A stretch of DNA of 64,000 nt, taken from contig JAHDCX010000001.1 of assembly GCA_020629635.1 (NCBI GenBank), forward strand, positions 263,043-327,042, written 5' to 3'. How positions within the stretch are numbered: position 1 is the stretch's first letter; the number at the start of each line of letters is the position of its first letter. The notes under the pieces are model-generated. The model had not been told where the DNA came from. It worked only from the letters and a program-made list of their open reading frames with translations, and searched no databases. This stretch comes from Acidimicrobiales bacterium (GTDB lineage: Bacteria > Actinomycetota > Acidimicrobiia > Acidimicrobiales > SHLQ01). Both the position numbers and the translations under genes were made by a program. Positions 15,420 through 24,843 of this stretch are shown piece after piece.

Positions 15420-18197
15420 ATGACACTCGCCCCCGAACCGACCGAGGCTCGACCACTCGGCCTGACGCGGCACCACACCACCGAAGGGACCGACCCCTAC
15501 GACACCGTCGTGTGGGAGCGTCGTGATGCCCGCATCCACGATTGGCGCGATGGGGCGGTCGTCTTCGAGCAGAAGCGCATCGAGGTGCCGGCGAATTGGT
15601 CGATCAACGCGTCGAACATCCTGGCGCAGAAGTACTTTCGCGGGACGCTGGGGACGCCCGGTCGTGAGTCGTCGCTGCGCGAGGTCATCGACCGAGTCGT
15701 CGACACCATCACTCGCTGGGGGCTCGACGGCGGTTACTTCACCGACGCAGAGAGTGCGGTCTTCGCCGACGAGCTTCGTTGGTTGATCGTGCACCAGCGG
15801 ATGGCCTTCAACTCGCCGGTTTGGTTCAACCTCGGCGTCGATGGCGTGCCTCAGCAGGCCTCTGCGTGCTTCATCTTGTCGGTCGACGACGACATGCCCT
15901 CCATCCTCAACTGGTACGCCGAGGAAGGGATGATCTTCAAGGGCGGGTCGGGCTCGGGCGTGAACCTGTCGAGGATCCGCTCCTCGGCCGAGGCCCTCAA
16001 CGGCGGCGGAACGGCATCGGGTCCGGTGAGCTTCATGCGCGGTGCCGACGCGTCTGCCGGAACGATCAAGAGCGGTGGAAAGACGCGCCGCGCCGCAAAG
16101 ATGGTCATCCTCGACATCGACCATCCCGACGTCGAGGAGTTCATCTGGTGCAAGGCCCGCGAGGAGAAGAAGGCCCGGGCGCTTCGTGACGCGGGCTTTG
16201 ACATGGATCTCGACGGGGCGGACTCGTTCTCCATCCAATACCAGAACGCGAACAACTCGGTTCGGGTCACCGACGAGTTCATGACCGCGGTCGAGAACGA
16301 TGCCGACTGGCACCTTCGGGCGGTCAAGGACGGGTCGATTCTCCGCACCGTCCCCGCACGAGAGCTCTTGCGTGGTCTCGCAACGGCGGCGTGGGAATGC
16401 GCCGACCCCGGAGTCCAGTACGACACGACGATCAACCGTTGGCACACGACCCCCAACGCCGGGCGGATCAATGCCAGCAACCCGTGCAGTGAGTATCTGC
16501 ATGTCGATGACAGCGCGTGCAACCTCGCAAGCCTCAATCTGCGGGCGTTTCAGCGAGCCGATACATCGTTCGACGTCGACTCGTTCATCGCTGCCGTCGA
16601 GATCGTGTTCACCGCGCAGGAGATCGTCGTCGGACGAGCGGACTACCCGACCGAGAAGATTCGGAAAAACACGCTCCGGCTGCGCCAGATCGGCCTGGGC
16701 TACGCCAACCTCGGCGCCTTGTTGATGTCCGTCGGCGCACCGTACGACTCCGATCAGGGCCGGGCCCTCGCGGCCGCGATCACGGCGCTCATGGGTGGCG
16801 CGGCGTACAACATGTCTGCCCGGCTCGCAGCGCGCGTCGGGCCCTTCGATGCCTGGGCCGAGGACGCCGACGCCATGCAGCGCGTGCTCGGCATGCACCG
16901 TGCTGCTGTCGACGGCATCGACGCATCGCTCGTCCCGAATGATCTGCTCGACGCCGCACACGCGGCCTGGGACGACACCTGTGTGCGGGCGGCGAGCACC
17001 GGCATCCGCAACGCCCAGGCAACGGTGTTGGCGCCGACCGGCACGATCAGCTTTCTCATGGATTGCGACACGACGGGGATCGAACCCGACCTCGGCCTCG
17101 TGAAGATGAAGAAGCTCGTCGGTGGCGGGACGATGCAGATCGTCAACCAGGGCGTCGGCGAGGCCTTGACGAATCTGGGCTACTCGGCGGACGCGGTCGA
17201 CACGATCGTGGCCCACGTCGCAGACACCGGATCGGTCCTCGGAGCGCCCGGCCTCGCCGAAGAGCACGAGGCCGTGTTCGCCTGTTCGATGGGGGACAAC
17301 ACCATTGCCCCGCACGGGCACGTGACGATGATGGCCGCCGTGCAACCGTTCTTGAGCGGCGCCATCTCCAAGACGGTCAATCTCCCTGAGGAAACGACCG
17401 TCGAGGACATCGAGCAGGTGTACCTCGACGCCTGGGAGCTCGGACTGAAGGCCGTCGCGGTCTACCGCGACAATTGCAAGGTCGCCCAGCCGCTGACGGC
17501 CAAAACCGCGGACGATGACGAAGAACCGAGCTCCACAGCCATCGAGGCCCTCGATGCGGCGATGCCGGTCTCGTCCAATCCCACCCGCGAACGGCTGCCG
17601 CGGTCGCGAGCGTCACGGACCTTCGAGTTCCGGGTCGCCGACTGCAAGGGGTTCGTCACGGTCGGGGAGTACTCCGATGGCCGCCCGGGCGAGCTGTTCA
17701 TCCGAGTCTCCAAGCAGGGCTCGACCCTCGCCGGCATCATGGATGCCTTCGCCATCTCCGTCAGTCACGGTCTGCAATACGGCGTGCCTCTCGCAGCGTT
17801 TGTCGATGCCTTCGTGGGCATGCGCTTCGAGCCCGCCGGCATGACCGACGACGCAGACCTCCGCATTGCGTCGAGCCTCATGGACTATCTCTTCCGACGA
17901 CTCGCCGTGGAGTACATGTCGGACGAGGAGCGTCGGAGCCGGAACATCCTCACGTCTGGCGAGCGAAGCCAGCCGACGCTTCCGGGTGTCGCCGAGGCCG
18001 CCACCGAAACCACCCAGGGACTCGACCTTCCGGCCGATCCGCCAGCATCGTTGAGCCCCCCACCGATCGAGAACACCGCTGCGGACCGCGAGTCGGCGAG
18101 CGACGCCCCGTTCTGCGGGCAGTGTGGGACCCAGATGGTTCGAGCCGGGAGCTGCCATGCCTGTCGGGACTGCGGATCGACGAGTGGATGTTCGTGA
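15420..18197 (+). CDS. nrdJ: Adenosylcobalamin-dependent (class II) ribonucleotide reductase
   Basis: Reduces ribonucleotides to deoxyribonucleotides using an AdoCbl-derived radical, oxygen-independent. 925 residues, typical of the long class II enzymes. Seen: NSPVWFNLG, QASACFILSVDDDM, GSGSGVNLS, RRAAKMVILDIDHPDVEEF, NPCSEY with active-site Cys, NLASLNLRAF, the PTGTISFLMDCDTTGIEP substrate loop, and a Cys-rich tail (CGQCG...CHACRDCGSTSGC) that probably carries the redox or metal pair. It is followed 61 bases later by thymidine kinase, a functional pairing in dNTP supply. No cobalamin genes are in the window. Confidence 0.97.
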   Translation: MTLAPEPTEARPLGLTRHHTTEGTDPYDTVVWERRDARIHDWRDGAVVFEQKRIEVPANWSINASNILAQKYFRGTLGTPGRESSLREVIDRVVDTITRWGLDGGYFTDAESAVFADELRWLIVHQRMAFNSPVWFNLGVDGVPQQASACFILSVDDDMPSILNWYAEEGMIFKGGSGSGVNLSRIRSSAEALNGGGTASGPVSFMRGADASAGTIKSGGKTRRAAKMVILDIDHPDVEEFIWCKAREEKKARALRDAGFDMDLDGADSFSIQYQNANNSVRVTDEFMTAVENDADWHLRAVKDGSILRTVPARELLRGLATAAWECADPGVQYDTTINRWHTTPNAGRINASNPCSEYLHVDDSACNLASLNLRAFQRADTSFDVDSFIAAVEIVFTAQEIVVGRADYPTEKIRKNTLRLRQIGLGYANLGALLMSVGAPYDSDQGRALAAAITALMGGAAYNMSARLAARVGPFDAWAEDADAMQRVLGMHRAAVDGIDASLVPNDLLDAAHAAWDDTCVRAASTGIRNAQATVLAPTGTISFLMDCDTTGIEPDLGLVKMKKLVGGGTMQIVNQGVGEALTNLGYSADAVDTIVAHVADTGSVLGAPGLAEEHEAVFACSMGDNTIAPHGHVTMMAAVQPFLSGAISKTVNLPEETTVEDIEQVYLDAWELGLKAVAVYRDNCKVAQPLTAKTADDDEEPSSTAIEALDAAMPVSSNPTRERLPRSRASRTFEFRVADCKGFVTVGEYSDGRPGELFIRVSKQGSTLAGIMDAFAISVSHGLQYGVPLAAFVDAFVGMRFEPAGMTDDADLRIASSLMDYLFRRLAVEYMSDEERRSRNILTSGERSQPTLPGVAEAATETTQGLDLPADPPASLSPPPIENTAADRESASDAPFCGQCGTQMVRAGSCHACRDCGSTSGCS

Positions 18198-18245
18198 GAT
18201 GACGATCCAGACCGCCGAAGCGCCGGCGGCAGCCGGTATCCGAAG

Positions 18246-18251
18246 TACGCT
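18246..18251 (+). promoter_or_regulatory. -10 element, leaderless tdk promoter
   Basis: TACGCT lies seven bases before the ATG at 18259. It is the reason for choosing that start over the ATG at 18199. Confidence 0.5.
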
Positions 18252-18258
18252 CGCCGTG

Positions 18259-18858
18259 ATGGGTGTGATGCGGTTCTCGTTCGGCACGATGGGCTCCGGC
18301 AAGTCCACGTTGGCGCTCCAGATCCATCACAACCTGACGTCAGCGGGCCTGCGCGGGGTGATCTGCACGATGCTCGATCGCCAAGGCGCTCGGGTCTCCT
18401 CGAGACTCGGGGTCTCCGCGGACGCCCTGGTGTTGGATCCATCGATCGACCTTCGTGAGGTTGCGGTCGTCGATGGTCGACCGCTCGACTACCTCGTGTG
18501 CGACGAGGCGCAGTTCTACACCCCCGAACAGATCGAACAACTCGCCGAGGTCGTCGACGTCCTGCAAGCCGATGTCTATGCGTTTGGGTTGCTCACCGAC
18601 TTCCGGGGCCGCTTGTTCCCGGGGACGGCTCGGCTCCTCGAGCTCGCCGACGAGTCCGGAGAAATCCAGTGCGAAGCGCGGTGTTGGTGTGGCGAGCGAG
18701 CGACACACAACGCCCGGTTGGTCGATGGAGTCCAGGTCTACGAGGGAGAGCTGATGGTCGTCGACGACCCGTCGCAGGCTCCCGACGTTCGCTACGAGCT
18801 TCGTTGCCGCCGCCACTGGCTCGCAGGCGAAGGGCCGCCGTCGATCGAACTCGGCTGA
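18259..18858 (+). CDS. tdk: Thymidine kinase
   Basis: Salvage enzyme making dTMP. 199 residues, the usual size for type II TK. Seen: the P-loop in FSFGTMGSGKST (residues 6-17), the Walker B-type DYLVCDEAQFY, the lasso-type FGLLTDFRGRLFPG, and Cys pairs (CEARCWCG, and a later LRCRRHW with its Cys and His) that resemble the structural zinc site. A start at 18199, one base after nrdJ, would add 20 residues without TK similarity. It is convergent with the subtilisin gene, only eight bases apart. Confidence 0.92.
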   Translation: MGVMRFSFGTMGSGKSTLALQIHHNLTSAGLRGVICTMLDRQGARVSSRLGVSADALVLDPSIDLREVAVVDGRPLDYLVCDEAQFYTPEQIEQLAEVVDVLQADVYAFGLLTDFRGRLFPGTARLLELADESGEIQCEARCWCGERATHNARLVDGVQVYEGELMVVDDPSQAPDVRYELRCRRHWLAGEGPPSIELG

Positions 18859-18866
18859 TCGTCAGA

Positions 18867-21068
18867 TCAGCTCTCGCAGCTGACGAGGATGTCTCCGGGA
18901 CTGGGGCAGTCGTCGATGTCGCCGCCACCGTGGAGTTCGTCGAGGCCGTCGCCGCCGGTCAGCCGGTCCAGACCATTACGGCCGAAGAGCTGATCATCGT
19001 TGTTGCCGCCGTGCATGCGGTCTCGGCCGGGTCCACCGTCGAGCTTGTCCTCGCCCTTGCCCCCGAAGAGCCGGTCGTGCCCGCCGCCTCCCCAGATGCG
19101 GTCACGCCCTCCTTCGCCGTAGATGTGGTCGGCGTCGTGGCCTCCGTGAATGCGGTCGTTTCCGCCGCCGCCTCGCAGGAAGTCCTCGCCACGACGACCG
19201 TCGATCCAGTCGCGGGCGTTGCCTCCGAAGATCTCATCGTTGCCGTTCCCGCCGGACAGCGTGTCGGACCCCTCGCCGCCACAGATGACGTCGTCTCCAT
19301 CCGCGCCATCGATGGTGTCGTCGCCGTCGAGTCCATGGATCACGTCGACGCCCGGGGTGCCAACCAGCACGTCATCGCCCGGCGTCCCGGCAATGGTGAC
19401 GAGGCGGCCGAGACACGTGAGTCCAGAAGGGATGACACCGAACTCCGCCGGTGGAGGAATGACCAGCGCTCCCATCCCGTATCCGTTGTCGGGACCCGTC
19501 GGACCTCGGTCGATGGTGAGGCGGGGGAGAAGGGCCTGCACGTCGTCGGGCTCCTGGATCAGCTCTGCTCCCCGAAGCACCGCAATCAACCCGGACACCA
19601 GCGGCGCGCTGGAGCTCGTGCCAGAGAAGCAACCCGCAAAGCCGTGAGCGGGAAGACACGAGGCGGCGGCGAGCGTCGGAACCGGTCGTCCGTCCAGCGT
19701 CGGCCCTTGTGAGCTGTAGCCGGCGAGCGACAGGCTCGATGGCCGAACGAGTGAGCCGACGCTGATCGCTCCTGGGTTCGCCGAATCGGCTCCGGGCCCG
19801 GTTGCCGATGCGAAGTTCGTCCACTCTTCCATTGGCGTCAGGTTGCCCATGATCTGGATCTGGTCGTCGCCGTCGGGCTGGGCGTCGGCAAACTTCACGA
19901 TCGAGAGGTAGTCGCGGTCGTTGGATCCGTCGCAGCTGGTGGCGACGTGCTCGAGGGGCGGATGCTCGGGGTCGGCTTGAATGTTGTTGCCTCGGACCTC
20001 GGGAGTCGTCGCGGTTGGGGTGTCGTAGATCCACAGGTCGTAGTCGGTGGCGATCCCCGGGCCCCAGTCGTCCCATCTCATGCCCAGCAAGAAGCCGCAC
20101 ACGAACTCCATCCGCTCCGAGCCCGACGCCCAATTGTGGATGTTGTCGCCATCGGGATCGTTGAAGGTGCCCACCCAGTTCTGGCCGTCACGGAAGAAAT
20201 CGCCGCCAGCGTTTCCGGCCGCAGAGACCCAGACGATTCCGGCGTCGACCGCACGATCGATCACGGAGTTGACTGCACCCGTGCCATCGCCGGCGCCATC
20301 GAACTCGCTTGTCTCCGATCGATTGATCACCGTCACGCCATTGGCGATGAACCAGTCGATTGCGGCCGAGAGGTCACCGGTCGTTGCGACGGTCGCGAGA
20401 TACAGGTCGGCCTCGGGTGCTGCTGTGTGCGCGATTTCGGCGACGCCGACGCCGTGCGCCCCGCCGCCGCTGAGGGCGATCGAGCAATTCTGGCCAAACC
20501 GCCGACAGAACGTTCCGGACGGAGTGGGGATGCGGCCAGTGGCGATCGCTGCGTTGAGCTCGGCAGCACCGAAGATGTCGAGGATGCCGATCCGTTGACC
20601 GTTGCCTCGATGCCCGTCGTCATGCCAGGCGTCCAGGCCGAGGGTGTCGCCCACCGCCGTCGAGAGCGCAGCGTTGGCCTGCAGACCCTTCGCGTTGCTC
20701 GTCGTCGTGACCGACGAGATTCGGCTGATCGCGTCGTGATCGTGAACCGCCTCGATCGCCTCGACCGGCACGGATGCTTCGACGAAGTGTCCGGGGATCG
20801 TCGCGTGAATCCGGGCTCCCGCCTGGATCAGCACATCGGTCACTGCGTCGAGGTCGTCGCCGTGGACCTCGACGAGGACGGCGGTGCCCGGTGGCGCCGT
20901 CCCGGGGTCGAGGGCAAGCGACCGAATCTGGCTGTCGCCGATGGTGCCGGTGCCGGGGTCAGTGTCGCTCGCGCTGGCGACGGCGGTCGATGCGACGGCC
21001 GTGAGGATCGCCGTGAGCGCGAGAACGAGTGATGTCGTCCTCCGCCATCGGGTCCGTCGTCTGGACAC
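18867..21068 (-). CDS. Secreted subtilisin-like (S8) protease with RTX repeats
   Basis: 733 residues. An N-terminal signal peptide (RRRTRWRR then a hydrophobic core ending ASTAVASASD) exports it. The S8 triad is visible: Asp in RIGILDIFG, His in GGAHGVGVAEIAH, oxyanion Asn in VSAAGNAGG, Ser in FSGTSSSAPLVSG. The C-terminal third, after a Pro-rich link, is a run of about 14 calcium-binding nonapeptides of GGxGxDxLx type. A Ca-dependent extracellular protease is likely. No type I secretion genes are adjacent, and the signal peptide suggests Sec export instead. Start at GTG 21068 is fixed by a leaderless -10. Confidence 0.9.
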   Translation of the reverse strand: MSRRRTRWRRTTSLVLALTAILTAVASTAVASASDTDPGTGTIGDSQIRSLALDPGTAPPGTAVLVEVHGDDLDAVTDVLIQAGARIHATIPGHFVEASVPVEAIEAVHDHDAISRISSVTTTSNAKGLQANAALSTAVGDTLGLDAWHDDGHRGNGQRIGILDIFGAAELNAAIATGRIPTPSGTFCRRFGQNCSIALSGGGAHGVGVAEIAHTAAPEADLYLATVATTGDLSAAIDWFIANGVTVINRSETSEFDGAGDGTGAVNSVIDRAVDAGIVWVSAAGNAGGDFFRDGQNWVGTFNDPDGDNIHNWASGSERMEFVCGFLLGMRWDDWGPGIATDYDLWIYDTPTATTPEVRGNNIQADPEHPPLEHVATSCDGSNDRDYLSIVKFADAQPDGDDQIQIMGNLTPMEEWTNFASATGPGADSANPGAISVGSLVRPSSLSLAGYSSQGPTLDGRPVPTLAAASCLPAHGFAGCFSGTSSSAPLVSGLIAVLRGAELIQEPDDVQALLPRLTIDRGPTGPDNGYGMGALVIPPPAEFGVIPSGLTCLGRLVTIAGTPGDDVLVGTPGVDVIHGLDGDDTIDGADGDDVICGGEGSDTLSGGNGNDEIFGGNARDWIDGRRGEDFLRGGGGNDRIHGGHDADHIYGEGGRDRIWGGGGHDRLFGGKGEDKLDGGPGRDRMHGGNNDDQLFGRNGLDRLTGGDGLDELHGGGDIDDCPSPGDILVSCES

Positions 21069-21075
21069 AACGGCA

Positions 21076-21081
21076 AGCGTA
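21076..21081 (-). promoter_or_regulatory. -10 element, leaderless protease promoter
   Basis: Minus-strand TACGCT is seven bases before the GTG at 21068. Confidence 0.5.
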
Positions 21082-21155
21082 GACCCCGATGTCACCCGGT
21101 CAGCATCGGAGCGATCAGGCGGCGGGCGTATGGGCCGAACGGCCCAGGCACGCGC

Positions 21156-22424
<1,269 letters not shown>

Positions 22425-22552
22425 GTGGTACTCCCGTGCTCTGACGTCGAAGAGATGTCGCCGACCCCTCGCCGTTGAGCGGTGCGCTGTTCGCAATCAT
22501 AAGTTGTCGGCGCAATGATGTCGCTGTTGAGCGGGTCAACCCTCGACGACGG

Positions 22553-23881
22553 TCACAGCGGTGTGTTGTCGTGCTTTCTCGCGGGGAGAATCTCGCGTTT
22601 CGTGGCGAGCAGGCGAAGCGAATCGACGAGGGTGCGACGGGTCTCGGACGGATCGATCACGGCATCGACGGACCCGCGCTGTGCAGCGATGTAGGGATTG
22701 AGTAGCCGCTCCTCATATGCCGCCTCGAGCTCCGCACGTTCGTCTGCCTCGGCCTTGCGGTGAAGGATCTCGACGGCGCCCTTGGCGCCCATGACGGCGA
22801 TCTCCGCCGACGGCCAGGCAAACACGAGGTCGTTGCCCATGTACTTGCTGTCCATGACGATGTAGGCGCCGCCGTAGGACTTGCGAAGCGTGATGTTGAT
22901 GCGTGGCACCGTGGCTCGGGCGTAGGCGAATGCGAGCTGAGCTCCGTAGCGGATCATGCCGCGCCACTCGAGATCCTTGCCGGGGTAGAAGCCCGACGTG
23001 TCGACGAGCGTGACCAATGGGATGTTGAAGGCGTCGCAGAAGGCGACGAATCGCCCGCCCTTCTGTGAGGACGGAATGTCGAGCGTGCCTGCGATGCTCA
23101 TCGGCTGGTTGGCGACCACGCCAGCGACGATTCCTCCGAAGCTCGCGAAGCCCGTCACGAGGTTGGTCGCATAGGTTGGGCGAACCTCGAGAAACCATGC
23201 GTCGTCGGCGACGATCTCGACGACATCGCGCACGTCGTAGGCGCCGGTGGCGGATTCGGGAATTGTGCTGGCGGCCTCGTCGGTTGCCCGATCCGCCGGA
23301 TCCGCGGACGGCACTCGGGGCGACAGCGTTTCGTGATTGGAGGGCAGCACGGAGAGAAGGTCGTCGATCATCGCGTCGGCGTCCTCGATGCTGCCTACCA
23401 CGAAGCTCGCGATCCCGGCTTCGTTCGCGAGCGCCCGGGAGCCCCCGAGGTCGTCTCTGCTGAACTCGACACCGGTGAACTCATTGACCATCGCTGGACC
23501 GCACACGTACGCGTGCGCGCCCTTCACGACGACCACGAAGTCCAGCAAGCCCAGGAGCAGCGCCGGGCCGGCGAACGCATCGCCGTGGAGGATGCCGATC
23601 GTCGGGATCCGGCCCGAACAGGCGGTCAGCGTCCGGGCAGCCTCGCCGATGGCGAACGTCACGGCGAGCTCGTCCTCGGGCGCCGGGCCGTTGGCCGAGA
23701 ATTCGCACACGAAGGGGATGCCCTGATCGAGGGCCCGTTGGGCACCCCGGGTGATCAGCCGGGCGTCGTCGGCGGTGATGGTCGATTCGGGTTCGTGGGC
23801 CAACCGAACCGAAACCCGACGGCGCCCGTCGGTTCCGCGCTCGACGATGAGGCCCCTCTTCGCCACGGCGGTGTCCGACAT
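22553..23881 (-). CDS. Acyl-CoA carboxylase carboxyltransferase subunit, short
   Basis: 442 residues, about 70-100 fewer than typical acyl-CoA carboxylase beta subunits. The C-terminal half is canonical: QPMSIAGTLDIPSSQKGGRF, FNIPLVTLVDTSGF, IRYGAQLAFAYA, and RKSYGGAYIVMDSKYM, which bind carboxybiotin. The N-terminal domain is present but lacks the usual GKLTARERI opening. It would transfer carboxyl from biotin to an acyl-CoA such as acetyl- or propionyl-CoA. No biotin carboxylase or carrier gene is near. The start at 23881 follows a leaderless -10 inside the end of the LysR gene. Confidence 0.82.
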   Translation of the reverse strand: MSDTAVAKRGLIVERGTDGRRRVSVRLAHEPESTITADDARLITRGAQRALDQGIPFVCEFSANGPAPEDELAVTFAIGEAARTLTACSGRIPTIGILHGDAFAGPALLLGLLDFVVVVKGAHAYVCGPAMVNEFTGVEFSRDDLGGSRALANEAGIASFVVGSIEDADAMIDDLLSVLPSNHETLSPRVPSADPADRATDEAASTIPESATGAYDVRDVVEIVADDAWFLEVRPTYATNLVTGFASFGGIVAGVVANQPMSIAGTLDIPSSQKGGRFVAFCDAFNIPLVTLVDTSGFYPGKDLEWRGMIRYGAQLAFAYARATVPRINITLRKSYGGAYIVMDSKYMGNDLVFAWPSAEIAVMGAKGAVEILHRKAEADERAELEAAYEERLLNPYIAAQRGSVDAVIDPSETRRTLVDSLRLLATKREILPARKHDNTPL

Positions 23882-23888
23882 CGGCGAG

Positions 23889-23894
23889 ATCCTA
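23889..23894 (-). promoter_or_regulatory. -10 element, leaderless carboxyltransferase promoter
   Basis: Minus-strand TAGGAT is seven bases before the ATG at 23881 and overlaps the LysR stop region. Confidence 0.45.
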
Positions 23895-24836
23895 CGACGC
23901 TTCGGCCGAGATGTCCTCGCCGGGTTGGACGGTGACGTGGATCCCCGGCTGCTCTGCGCCACGCGCGGCGACGACTTCGCCAATCACCCGCTGAACGGCT
24001 CGAGCAGGTGCGGGCAGCGTCGTCCATCGTCGGTGCGCAAGCCCGACCGATCGAGGCGACATTCCCTCGATTCGGACAACTCGCCAACCGCTCCCGGTAT
24101 CCGACGCGGCGGCGGTGGCTGGGACGAGCGCGGGTGCGTACCCCTGGAAAGCCAGCGACGCGAGCAGCCGCATGCCGTCGAGTTCGGCCTTCGGGCGAAG
24201 TGTGATGTTGGCGTCCGCAGCCGCTTCGTCCACTTCGGACCGGAATTGGGTGCCTGGCGGCGGAAGGACGACCTCGTGCTCGGCCAGCTCGGCAAGCGGA
24301 ATGGTGTCGTGCTGGGCGAGGGGGTGATGGTCGGGAACGATCAGGATCCGTTCTTCGTCGAACAACGAGATCGAGGCGATCTCCGGCTCGTGTAACGGAA
24401 GGTTGAGGACGGCCATCGTGAGCTGGCCGCTCTGCAGCTGCGGGAGGAGCCCGGTCGTGGTGGCGTCGACGACAACCAAGTGGACGCCCGGATAGTCCGC
24501 CTTGAGCGCGGTCAAGAGTGCCGGGACGAGCCAGCGTCCCGTCGTCCCGATGATGCCGAAGCGCACGATGCCTCGAATGTCGTCGCGGAGTGCGGAAACG
24601 TCGGTCGGGATCGCCTGCAGCTCGGCTCGAACTCGTTGAGCTCGAAGCACGACCGCCTCGCCCTCCTGGGTCAGCTCGCCCGTTCGTCGGTCCACCAGCA
24701 CTGCGTCCAACTCGCGTTCGAGTCGGGCGATGTGGGTGGAGACGTTGCTCTGCACCGTGTGAAGCGCCCGCGCTGCAGCGGAGAAGCTGCGGTGCTCCGA
24801 GACGGCGATCAGCGCATTGAGCTGGCGAAGGTCCAC
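23892..24836 (-). CDS. LysR-family transcriptional regulator
   Basis: 314 residues with the LysR helix-turn-helix at the N-terminus (LNALIAVSEHRSFSAAARAL, then SNVSTHIARLERELDAVL) and a substrate-binding domain from about residue 90. GTG start. It begins seven bases after the aconitase stop, so it is probably co-transcribed with acn; the carboxyltransferase follows ten bases after its end. The effector is unknown. Co-location with acn suggests a link to TCA or acyl metabolism, which is inference. Confidence 0.88.
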   Translation of the reverse strand: MDLRQLNALIAVSEHRSFSAAARALHTVQSNVSTHIARLERELDAVLVDRRTGELTQEGEAVVLRAQRVRAELQAIPTDVSALRDDIRGIVRFGIIGTTGRWLVPALLTALKADYPGVHLVVVDATTTGLLPQLQSGQLTMAVLNLPLHEPEIASISLFDEERILIVPDHHPLAQHDTIPLAELAEHEVVLPPPGTQFRSEVDEAAADANITLRPKAELDGMRLLASLAFQGYAPALVPATAAASDTGSGWRVVRIEGMSPRSVGLAHRRWTTLPAPARAVQRVIGEVVAARGAEQPGIHVTVQPGEDISAEAS

Positions 24837-24843
24837 GGGTGGA

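Noticed and set aside
15126-17345. Long antisense frame of 739 codons opposite nrdJ
   Set aside because: High-GC shadow of nrdJ; composition is His/Arg/Val-rich with no domain, and the opposite strand is a clear enzyme.
18900-19400. DNA tandem repeats in the RTX coding region
   Set aside because: Repetition is at the protein level (nonapeptides); the DNA copies are diverged.
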